Positions 1 through 5,813 of a DNA stretch of 10,412 nucleotides are shown in pieces. The translations under genes were made by a program, and so were the position numbers. Origin of the DNA: an uncultured Neomegalonema sp. Lineage in GTDB: Bacteria > Pseudomonadota > Alphaproteobacteria > Rhodobacterales > Rhodobacteraceae. Where the stretch lies: NCBI GenBank assembly GCA_937958345.1, contig CALGNW010000035.1, positions 1 through 10,412 on the forward strand, written 5' to 3'. Each line of letters opens with the position of its first letter. The stretch's first letter is position 1. The notes under the pieces are model-generated. The model was not told the DNA's origin. It saw only the letters and a list, made by a program, of their open reading frames with translations, and did not search any database.

Positions 1-956
1 ACCAGCGACGCCAACAGGACGCCGACGGGATGCAGGCGGCCCAGAAAGGCAACGATGATCGCCGCGAAACCGTATTCGGCTGAAATCTCGGGCTGGAGCT
101 GTCCGATGGTTGCCGTGGCCTCTAACGCACCCGCCAGACCAGCCAGCGCGCCCGACAGCAAAAACACGAAGTAGACGGTTCCGCGCTGATTAAACCCCGC
201 GAAATGCGCGGCCTTTGGCGCAAGACCCGTAACAGTGACGCGAAAGCCCGTGACGGTGCGCGCCATCACGAACCAGAGCAGGAAGATCACCGCCAGCATC
301 AGGGCCAATCCCCAGTGCAGGCGCGTGCCCTCCAGCAGGATCGGCATAATCGCAGAATCCGGGAAATCGCGGCTTTGGGGAAAGCCGAAGCCGAGCGGGT
401 CTTTCCACACGCCGCGCACCAGCCAGTCGAGCAGCAGGGCGGCAACATAGCTGAGCATCAGGCTTGTGAGGATTTCGCTCGCGCCGGTTCGAACCCGCAG
501 AAAGGCGGGGATGAGCGCCCAAAGCAAGCCGCCAAACGTACCGGCGACCAGACAGAGCGGCAGGACGATGAGGCGGGGCAGGTCGTCCGGAACGTGCAGC
601 GCGACCGCACCGGCGAAGATCGCGCCGAGGATATACTGGCCGGGCGCGCCGATATTGAACAGGCCTGCCCGAAAGGCGATGGCGAGGCCGATGCCGATAA
701 GCGCAAGCGGGATCGCCTTCACCAGCACCTCGGCAGGCAGGTACAGCAGGCCAGCGCGGTCCTCGGGGGCCGCGTTGAAATAGGCGTTCAGGTCATTGAA
801 CGGGAACATGAAATAGGTGTTGAATGCCTCGACGGGGTCCTTGCCCGCCGCCTGAATCATCAGTAGCCCGCAGAGGATCGTCAGCGCGATGGCGACGACC
901 GGCGAAAAGATCGACGCTGCGGTCGATGGCGCAAGGCGTTTTTCGAGGCGGATCAT
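1..956 (-). CDS. ABC transporter permease, BMP/Nup-type (nucleoside/simple-sugar family), C-terminus cut by window edge
   Basis: Inner-membrane permease of a BMP-type importer, the YufP/NupP-like branch of the ribose/xylose permease superfamily. The visible 318 codons are strongly hydrophobic, with segments near residues 15-36, 75-96, 106-120, 128-152, 163-180, 213-231 and 259-280. Family hallmarks are AFRAGLFNIGAPGQYILG (about 94-111) and RTGASEILTSLMLSYVA (about 156-172). The relatives usually run to about 350-370 residues, so roughly 40 residues are missing past the left edge. The ATG at 956-954 overlaps the ATPase stop (TGA 955-953) as ATGA, indicating translational coupling and a shared transcript. 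A second permease would be expected further left, because these importers normally carry two. The substrate is inferred from family (nucleosides, purines or similar) and cannot be read from the permease. Confidence 0.9.
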   Translation of the reverse strand, partial: MIRLEKRLAPSTAASIFSPVVAIALTILCGLLMIQAAGKDPVEAFNTYFMFPFNDLNAYFNAAPEDRAGLLYLPAEVLVKAIPLALIGIGLAIAFRAGLFNIGAPGQYILGAIFAGAVALHVPDDLPRLIVLPLCLVAGTFGGLLWALIPAFLRVRTGASEILTSLMLSYVAALLLDWLVRGVWKDPLGFGFPQSRDFPDSAIMPILLEGTRLHWGLALMLAVIFLLWFVMARTVTGFRVTVTGLAPKAAHFAGFNQRGTVYFVFLLSGALAGLAGALEATATIGQLQPEISAEYGFAAIIVAFLGRLHPVGVLLASL

Positions 957-2728
957 CGCGGCAACCCGCCTTTGCCTAGTTGGTCCTGCGGCGTCCACGC
1001 CGTCGAAACCGACCCGCCCATCGTCAGCGTCTGCGGGTTTGCGGTGCGAACGGGCGGCGGTGATGGCGGAGCGGGAGGGCGCGGCACATCGGGTGTCGTA
1101 GGCGGCGGCGCGGTTACGCCCGCGATTTCCGCGCCTCGGGTTTGCGCCTGAGACTGATTTTGCGCCGGCGGAGCGTCAGCAAGCGACGGGTCCTCGCCCG
1201 CCATCAGCAAGCCGATTTTCTCGGGTGTCATATCGTCAATCGGATAGGTGTCGGACAGCGTGCCGCGGTGCAGCACCGCAACCCGGTCGGCAATCTGGAA
1301 AATCTCGTCCAGATCCTGCGAAATAACGATGACCGTTCCGCCCCGGCGGGTCATCGCGATCAACTCGTTGCGGATGAAGCTGGCCGCGCCGGCATCCACC
1401 CCCCATGTCGGTTGCGCAACGACGAACACGTCGGGGTTGCGCTCCAGCTCTCTGCCGATAACGAACTTTTGCAGGTTGCCGCCGGAGAGCGTTGCGGCCT
1501 TCGGATCGTTCTTTGCGCCTCTGACGTCGTATGTTTCACGGATATTGCGCGACTTTTGCGTCAGTTTTCCCTTGGATAACGCCTGTATTCCGTGTCGCGT
1601 GAGCCGGAGGTTTGCCGATAGCGGAAGGTCGGCAACCGCAGCATGACCGAGGCGCTGTTCCGGCGCAAAGGCAAGCCCCAAGCGGCGGCGTTCGGTCGGA
1701 CCCATCGCGCCTATCGGTTTGGAATCTATGGCAATACTGCGCGCAGCGGGCGTTCGGCGTTCGCCGCTGAGCGCCGCGAAAAGGGCCTCCTGCCCCTCGC
1801 CCGCGATACCGGCAATGCCCATAATCTCGCCGCGCCGTGCCGTGAAGGTGACCCGGTCGAGCGACGTCCCTTCAGGCATAGAAATCGTTAGATTTTCGAC
1901 CTTTAGCCGCACATTCCCAACATATGCCTCAGCCCGACGGATCGGATCGGCGGTCTTCCCGATCATCATTTCTGCGATTACCGGAACGGATGTCGTCTTG
2001 GGATCACAATTGCCTACGATCTCTCCCTGACGCAGAACGACGGCACTATCGCATAACTCTTTGATTTCCGTCAGGCGGTGCGAGATATAGATCATCGCCA
2101 TGCCGTCAGCGGACAGCGTCTTTAAGGTGCTGAAAAGATTTTCGGATTCCTGTGGCGTCAGAACAGATGTCGGTTCATCAAGTATCAGCAGTTCCGGTTT
2201 CTGTAACAGGGCGCGCGCAATTTCGACGCGCTGTTTCTCGCCCGCAGACAGTTGTTCCACCCGTCTGTTCGGAGTCAAGGCCAGGCCGTAACGCTCTGAT
2301 ACACCTGCAATATCGCGCCGGATCGTGCGCATCGAGCGGCGGGGCAGAGCGAGGGCAAGATTTTCGAGAACTGTCAGCGCCTCAAAGCTCGAAAAATGCT
2401 GAAAGATCATACCGATGCCGATGCGCTTTGCAACGGAAGGTGATGATATGGCGACAGGCTTGCCGCGCCAAATAAACGACCCTGTGTCCGGGCGAAGAAC
2501 GCCGTCGATCATCTTGACGAGAGTGGATTTCCCTGCGCCGTTCTCGCCCAGCAAGGCAAGAATTTCGCCGGATTGTATCGCGAGCGAGATGTTCTTATTG
2601 GCGGTAACTTCGCCGAATGATTTGGTTACATTCCGCGCCTCGAAGAGGGGCGGTCCGTTCAGGGGATTCGTCGGCGCGTTGGCGGTGTCGATGTCTCGTG
2701 CCAAAGCGATTATCCCCGTGTCGCGCAA
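953..2728 (-). CDS. ABC transporter ATP-binding protein with two nucleotide-binding domains, BMP/Nup-type importer
   Basis: Cytoplasmic ATPase that should power the adjoining permease (YufO/NupO-like, COG3845 type). Domain 1 is canonical: Walker A GENGAGKST at 61-69, Q-loop Q110, signature LSAGEKQ at 160-166, Walker B LLILDEPT at 180-187 and H217. Domain 2 is degenerate: GIAGEGQEA (about 307-315) lacks the GKS/T, the signature LSGGNLQ is kept at 414-420, the Walker B region reads VFVVAQPT without the Asp-Glu pair, and the H-loop position is Gln (ISQDLDE). A weakened second site is common in this family. Residues 513-591 form an extra Pro/Ala-rich tail; relatives typically stop near 500-530. 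The start used is TTG at 2728-2726, the only initiator preceded by a good Shine-Dalgarno (AGGG, 5 bases away). A TTG at 2704-2702 is a weaker alternative. No ATG occurs before the Walker A region. Function is secure at family level, substrate is not. Confidence 0.92.
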   Translation of the reverse strand: MRDTGIIALARDIDTANAPTNPLNGPPLFEARNVTKSFGEVTANKNISLAIQSGEILALLGENGAGKSTLVKMIDGVLRPDTGSFIWRGKPVAISSPSVAKRIGIGMIFQHFSSFEALTVLENLALALPRRSMRTIRRDIAGVSERYGLALTPNRRVEQLSAGEKQRVEIARALLQKPELLILDEPTSVLTPQESENLFSTLKTLSADGMAMIYISHRLTEIKELCDSAVVLRQGEIVGNCDPKTTSVPVIAEMMIGKTADPIRRAEAYVGNVRLKVENLTISMPEGTSLDRVTFTARRGEIMGIAGIAGEGQEALFAALSGERRTPAARSIAIDSKPIGAMGPTERRRLGLAFAPEQRLGHAAVADLPLSANLRLTRHGIQALSKGKLTQKSRNIRETYDVRGAKNDPKAATLSGGNLQKFVIGRELERNPDVFVVAQPTWGVDAGAASFIRNELIAMTRRGGTVIVISQDLDEIFQIADRVAVLHRGTLSDTYPIDDMTPEKIGLLMAGEDPSLADAPPAQNQSQAQTRGAEIAGVTAPPPTTPDVPRPPAPPSPPPVRTANPQTLTMGGSVSTAWTPQDQLGKGGLPR

Positions 2729-2751
2729 TCAAACCCTGTCGATTTGATTGC
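2725..2751 (-). repeat. Perfect 9-bp inverted repeat over the RBS and start codon of the ABC ATPase
   Basis: The plus strand reads GCAATCAAA, nine bases, then TTTGATTGC: two perfectly complementary 9-base arms (2725-2733 and 2743-2751). In the minus-strand transcript this would fold so that the AGGG Shine-Dalgarno lies in the 9-nt loop and the UUG start lies in the 3' arm. It could be an RNA hairpin limiting translation or a DNA operator for a dimeric regulator. Sequence alone does not decide which. Confidence 0.6.
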
Positions 2752-2798
2752 CCGTCCACGCGCCGGGTGTCAATGCCCGCAGGACGTTCGGGCGTATC

Positions 2799-3002
2799 TC
2801 AGCCCGTGAAGTCGCGCATCGGTGCTTGTGCAGCGCTCGCGAAAGGACCGGATGCTTTGTCAATGCCATCAATAGGTTCGTCCGCCCGCAATGCGGTTCG
2901 TTCCGCTAAGGCATGCGGTGACGGAGCCATGTCTTCACCAAGGCTGACCGTATCCGCCGAAGCCATTTCCATACCGAAAAGCCGTTTTAATGTGCCGCCC
3001 AT
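2799..3002 (-). CDS. Small protein of unknown function (67 aa)
   Basis: I do not recognise this protein. It begins MGGTLKRLFGMEMASADTVS and ends in DFTG. It is soluble in character, with no signal peptide or membrane segment, an acidic/alanine-rich middle and five Met. The ATG at 3002-3000 was chosen because AGGGG sits six bases upstream. The reading frame stays open to a TTG at 3056, but that has no matching ribosome site. The gene lies 70 bases upstream of the ABC ATPase start on the same strand and is divergent from mgsA, so it could be the first gene of the transporter unit. Support is the ribosome-binding site, position and sensible codon use; without homologues it remains a moderate call. 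Confidence 0.5.
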   Translation of the reverse strand: MGGTLKRLFGMEMASADTVSLGEDMAPSPHALAERTALRADEPIDGIDKASGPFASAAQAPMRDFTG

Positions 3003-3113
3003 TTGCCGCCCCTGTTTCAACGTGACACGAACTAGGTCAAAGTGATCGTGTTCCAAGTGTCAATCGCGTTTCTTTACCGTACTTTTGCATTATGACAGAA
3101 CAACCTTGCGGGA

Positions 3114-3608
3114 ATGTTTCATTTTACGCAGTCTAAATTAGGAAAATTTGTGGTTCATTCAGACGCACTCACGATCGGGCTGGTTGCCCATGACCGCATG
3201 AAGCCCGCACTGCAGGATTGGATCGCCAGAAACCTGAAAGTCCTTACGGGACATCGGTTTGTCGCGACCGGAACGACAGGAAAAATTCTGAAAGAGGATC
3301 TGCCGGATTTAGAGATCACGTCCCTCAAAAGCGGGCCATTTGGCGGGGACCAGCAGATGGGCGCGCTGATTGCCGAGGGCCGATTGGATGCACTGATCTT
3401 TTTTCAGGATGTTATGACGGCCCAACCTCACGATGTAGACGTCAAGGCGCTGGTTCGTTTATCGGTGCTGTATGAAGTGCCGGTTGCTTGCAATCGGGCG
3501 ACTGCTGACCTGATGGTGAGTAGTCCGATGTTCTCAACGAAATCGTCCATGCCGATATATCCCGATGCGCAAAAGGCATTTGGTGATTGGCTGGATCGGT
3601 TGGACTAA
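3114..3608 (+). CDS. mgsA: Methylglyoxal synthase
   Basis: Converts dihydroxyacetone phosphate to methylglyoxal and phosphate in the cytoplasm, a bypass that releases phosphate from sugar phosphates. Family signatures are clear: GLVAHD (22-27), ATGTTG (51-56) for phosphate binding, SGPFGGDQQMGALIAEG (73-89) with the catalytic Asp79 (E. coli Asp71), and QPHDVDVKAL (104-113) with His106 (E. coli His98). NRATAD (128-133) is also typical. Length (164 from this ATG) is slightly above the roughly 135-152 usual for the family. The ATG at 3114 has a GCGGGA touching it with no spacing. A GTG at 3150 has TTAGGA six bases upstream and would give 152 residues, so the true start may be 3150. The gene stands alone, divergent from the small minus-strand gene. 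I see no clear terminator after it. Confidence 0.95.
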   Translation: MFHFTQSKLGKFVVHSDALTIGLVAHDRMKPALQDWIARNLKVLTGHRFVATGTTGKILKEDLPDLEITSLKSGPFGGDQQMGALIAEGRLDALIFFQDVMTAQPHDVDVKALVRLSVLYEVPVACNRATADLMVSSPMFSTKSSMPIYPDAQKAFGDWLDRLD

Positions 3609-3657
3609 ATGGAGACAAACGTATCGTTGATCAGAAAATGTGCAAATGCCTCCGATT

Positions 3658-3686
3658 TTGCTTATAAATTCGGCATATTGGATAAT
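3658..3686 (+). promoter_or_regulatory. Possible sigma-70 promoter for glnBA
   Basis: TTGCTT (3658-3663), a 17-base spacer and GATAAT (3681-3686) make a plausible housekeeping promoter. The -10 box matches consensus at five of six positions and the -35 box at three. Together with the sigma-54 site downstream it would give the dual-promoter layout known for glnBA in several alphaproteobacteria such as Azospirillum and Rhodospirillum. The region is AT-rich, so chance matches are possible. Confidence 0.4.
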
Positions 3687-3702
3687 GTAAAGAGTTTATC
3701 CA
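3679..3702. repeat. Inverted repeat TGGATAA-N10-TTATCCA overlapping the putative -10 box
   Basis: Seven-base arms at 3679-3685 and 3696-3702 are perfectly complementary and separated by ten bases, one helical turn. The left arm covers most of the GATAAT -10 box, which is where a repressor operator would be expected. The sequence does not match the classical NtrC site. No regulator is identified. Confidence 0.4.
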
Positions 3703-3726
3703 TTTGTTATTAAACAATAATTTACT

Positions 3727-3742
3727 TGGCACATTTTCTGCT
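3727..3742 (+). promoter_or_regulatory. Sigma-54 (RpoN) -24/-12 promoter of glnBA
   Basis: TGGCACATTTTCTGCT has the invariant GG and GC at the required spacing, with a full TGGCAC -24 element and TGCT at -12. Against the consensus TGGCAC-N5-TTGCW only the first T of the -12 element differs. Transcription would start near 3752-3754, about 50 bases before glnB. This predicts control by phosphorylated NtrC under nitrogen limitation, as established for glnBA in related bacteria. I did not find a classical NtrC enhancer palindrome upstream. Confidence 0.75.
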
Positions 3743-3762
3743 TTATCGTTAAATTGATAGCG

Positions 3763-3776
3763 ATTGCACCTGCAAT
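3763..3776. repeat. Palindrome ATTGCA-CC-TGCAAT in the glnB leader
   Basis: Six-base perfect arms flank a CC centre. They lie just downstream of the predicted sigma-54 start site and 27 bases before glnB. Flanking AGCG (3759-3762) and CGCT (3779-3782) could extend the pairing across a two-base bulge. It may be an operator or a leader hairpin; the role is unknown. Confidence 0.4.
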
Positions 3777-3803
3777 GGCGCTTTTGTTTCGGATGAAAGT
3801 TAT

Positions 3804-4142
3804 ATGAAAAAAATCGAAGCCATCATCAAACCTTTCAAGCTGGACGAAGTGAAAGAGGGTCTTCAGGAGCTTGGCGTTCAGGGTCTTACGGTTCTGGAAG
3901 CAAAAGGTTTCGGGAGGCAAAAAGGACATACCGAGCTGTATCGCGGTGCCGAGTATGTCGTCGATTTTCTACCCAAGGTAAAAATTGAGGTCATCATCTC
4001 GGATGATCTGGTTGAGCAAGCAATCGAGGCAATCACGAACGCGGCGAAAACCGGTAAAATCGGAGACGGGAAAATCTTTGTCTCGCCGGTCGAGCGCGCA
4101 ATCCGCATTCGGACAGGCGAAGCCGGCCCGGAAGCACTATAA
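3804..4142 (+). CDS. glnB: Nitrogen regulatory protein P-II
   Basis: Trimeric cytoplasmic signal protein that reads 2-oxoglutarate and ATP/ADP. It controls glutamine synthetase adenylylation and the NtrB/NtrC system. At 112 residues it is the standard length. The start MKKIEAIIKPFKLDEVKEGL is typical. The T-loop GHTELYRGAEYVVDFLPK (41-58) carries Tyr51, the uridylylation site, and the B-loop reads TGKIGDGK (83-90). The C-terminus TGEAGPEAL is also usual. Pairing with glnA 59 bases downstream favours GlnB over GlnK, which normally pairs with amtB. The ATG at 3804 gives the family N-terminus although the ribosome site (GGA about ten bases upstream) is weak. Expression is probably nitrogen-regulated through the sigma-54 promoter. 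Confidence 0.96.
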   Translation: MKKIEAIIKPFKLDEVKEGLQELGVQGLTVLEAKGFGRQKGHTELYRGAEYVVDFLPKVKIEVIISDDLVEQAIEAITNAAKTGKIGDGKIFVSPVERAIRIRTGEAGPEAL

Positions 4143-4201
4143 CTTACGAACACGCCACATCTAATCCACCGAGATCAAATTCACTGAGAGGGACACCCCT
4201 G

Positions 4202-5611
4202 ATGAGCGACGCAGCTTCCATTTGTAAGATGATCAAAGACGAGAATATCGAATACGTTGATATTCGCTTCACAGATCCTCGTGGAAAAATGCAGCATGTC
4301 ACTGCAATCTCTGACATTGTTGATGAAGACTGGTTTGCAGAAGGCTGGATGTTCGACGGTTCGTCGATTGCCGGCTGGAAAGGGATCGAGGCTTCGGACA
4401 TGAAGCTGATGCCAGATGCGGCCAGTGCTTACATTGATCCGTTTTATGCACAGAAAACTCTCGCGGTTTTCGCTGATGTCGTCGAGCCGGATACCGGCGA
4501 AGCCTACGACCGCGATCCGCGTGGCACGGCTCGCAAGGCTGAGAACTATCTCAAGTCGAGCGGCGTCGGTGACGACTCGTTCTGGGGACCGGAAGCAGAA
4601 TTCTTCCTGTTCGATGACGTGCGCTTCGAAGTCAAAATGGAGAAGGTCAGCTACGAAGTTGATGCTGCTGACAGCCCGTGGAACTCCGGCACGAACTTTG
4701 AGATGGGCAACCTCGGCCACCGGCCGGGCGTGAAGGGCGGGTACTTCCCCGTAAACCCGACTGACTCTGGTCAGGACATTCGCTCCGAGATGCTGTCGAC
4801 GATGAAGCAGATCGGCATGAAGGTCGATAAACACCACCACGAAGTTGCGGCATCGCAGCATGAGCTGGGGATGATCTTTGGCGGGCTGGTCGAGCAGGCC
4901 GACAACCTTCAGAAATATAAGTACGTCATCCACAACGTGGCCGCTGCTTACGGCAAATCGGCGACCTTTATGCCAAAGCCGATTGCGGGCGACAACGGAA
5001 CCGGCATGCACGTAAACATGTCTATCTGGAAGGGTGGCAAGCCTCTGTTCGCAGGGAACGGTTATGCCGATCTGAGCGATGAAGCGATCTTCTTTATTGG
5101 CGGTTTGCTGAAACACGCGAAGGCGTTGAACGCATTTACGAACCCGTCTACGAACTCGTACAAGCGCCTGATTCCGGGCTTTGAAGCGCCGGTTCTGCGC
5201 GCTTATTCCGCGCGTAACCGCTCGGGCTGTGTGCGCATTCCGTGGACCGAGTCGCCAAAGGCGAAGCGCGTTGAAGCGCGTTGGCCCGATCCGGCTGCTA
5301 ACCCTTATCTGTGCTTTGCCGCGCTGTTGATGGCTGGCCTCGATGGTATCGAGAATAAGATCCATCCCGGCGATCCTTCGGAAAAAGATCTGTACGATCT
5401 GCCGCCGGAAGAACTGGCAGGAATTCCGACCGTTTGCGGATCGCTGCGCGAGGCTCTGGATTCGCTGGCCGAAGATCATGCTTTCCTGACCAAGGGCGGC
5501 GTCTTTACCGAAGACCAGATCCAAGGGTATATGGATATCAAATGGGAAGAAGTCTTCCGCTACGAGCACACGCCGCACCCGGTCGAGTTCGAAATGTACT
5601 ACAGCTGCTAA
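4202..5611 (+). CDS. glnA: Glutamine synthetase, type I
   Basis: Makes glutamine from glutamate, ammonia and ATP; dodecameric and cytoplasmic. The 469-residue length matches the E. coli-like GSI-beta class. Visible motifs are MFDGSSIAGWKGI (50-62, including the Asp latch), WGPEAEFFLF (128-137, metal-binding Glu), KPIAGDNGTGMHVN (ATP/glutamate-binding region) and NPYLCFAALLMAG. Tyr398 in KDLYDLPPEE is the adenylylation site, so GlnE-type control is expected. The ATG at 4202 follows GAGAGGGA by about eight bases. It is the second gene of glnBA with no promoter evident in the 59-base gap, and a strong terminator follows its stop. The long open frame opposite to it is a shadow. Confidence 0.98.
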   Translation: MSDAASICKMIKDENIEYVDIRFTDPRGKMQHVTAISDIVDEDWFAEGWMFDGSSIAGWKGIEASDMKLMPDAASAYIDPFYAQKTLAVFADVVEPDTGEAYDRDPRGTARKAENYLKSSGVGDDSFWGPEAEFFLFDDVRFEVKMEKVSYEVDAADSPWNSGTNFEMGNLGHRPGVKGGYFPVNPTDSGQDIRSEMLSTMKQIGMKVDKHHHEVAASQHELGMIFGGLVEQADNLQKYKYVIHNVAAAYGKSATFMPKPIAGDNGTGMHVNMSIWKGGKPLFAGNGYADLSDEAIFFIGGLLKHAKALNAFTNPSTNSYKRLIPGFEAPVLRAYSARNRSGCVRIPWTESPKAKRVEARWPDPAANPYLCFAALLMAGLDGIENKIHPGDPSEKDLYDLPPEELAGIPTVCGSLREALDSLAEDHAFLTKGGVFTEDQIQGYMDIKWEEVFRYEHTPHPVEFEMYYSC

Positions 5612-5632
5612 ACCGCAGTTGACTGCGCGCTT

Positions 5633-5660
5633 AAAGGCCGTCCTTCGGGGCGGCCTTTTT
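5633..5660 (+). terminator. Rho-independent terminator of glnBA
   Basis: An 11-bp stem (5633-5643 AAAGGCCGTCC; 5648-5658 GGGCGGCCTTT, with one T-G wobble) closes a TTCG tetraloop and ends in a run of five T. It lies 21 bases after the glnA stop and separates glnBA from the photolyase operon. Confidence 0.92.
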
Positions 5661-5720
5661 CGTTGCTCAAGGGGGAACGGTCCTGAGCTGTTTCTGGGAA
5701 GGGTTGAAAGAAGGCTGACT

Positions 5721-5750
5721 GGACAAGGCATCCGTCATTGTCGGATGTCC
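5721..5750 (+). repeat. Hairpin-forming inverted repeat in the photolyase upstream region
   Basis: CATCCG (5729-5734) and CGGATG (5742-5747) pair perfectly around a seven-base TCATTGT loop. Outer GGACA (5721-5725) and TGTCC (5746-5750) offer an alternative pairing, so the right arm matches GGACA-ATCCG if AGGC is bulged. It has no T-run, so it is not a simple terminator. It could be an operator or leader structure. No convincing -35/-10 was found in 5661-5813. Confidence 0.35.
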
Positions 5751-5813
5751 TGGCCTCGCAATTTCTTGCGGACGTTCTAACTCTGCCTTACCGGCGGCGA
5801 GGGGAAACGATCT

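Noticed and set aside
204..866. 220-codon plus-strand frame at the left
   Set aside because: It is opposite the permease, whose membrane segments and NIGAPGQ motif are clear. The plus-strand product is a low-complexity charged sequence.
2617..3045. 142-codon plus-strand frame antisense to the ATPase start and the small gene
   Set aside because: Arg/Ser-rich composition without domains, covering the region of two better-supported minus-strand genes.
3003..3056. Upstream TTG start extending the small protein to 85 residues
   Set aside because: No Shine-Dalgarno at that TTG, whereas ATG 3002 has AGGGG at six bases.
3025..3063. ACACGA/TCGTGT inverted repeat and a minus-strand TTGACA in the divergent intergenic region
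   Set aside because: The arms are only six bases with a 15-base gap, and no acceptable -10 box lies 16-18 bases from the TTGACA, so neither is firm enough to list.
3642..3661. GCAAA-N10-TTTGC as an NtrC enhancer
   Set aside because: The arms and spacing do not match the classical NtrC palindrome, and five-base arms in AT-rich sequence are common by chance.
5671..5692. GGAAC element resembling an ECF sigma -35 upstream of the photolyase
   Set aside because: No matching -10 at the usual 15-17 base spacing; the nearest TCTGG is about four bases too close.
4181..5731. 516-codon open frame on the minus strand opposite glnA
   Set aside because: It mirrors a strongly conserved glnA coding frame, continues through the terminator, and its translation has no recognisable domain. 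It is a typical antisense shadow.
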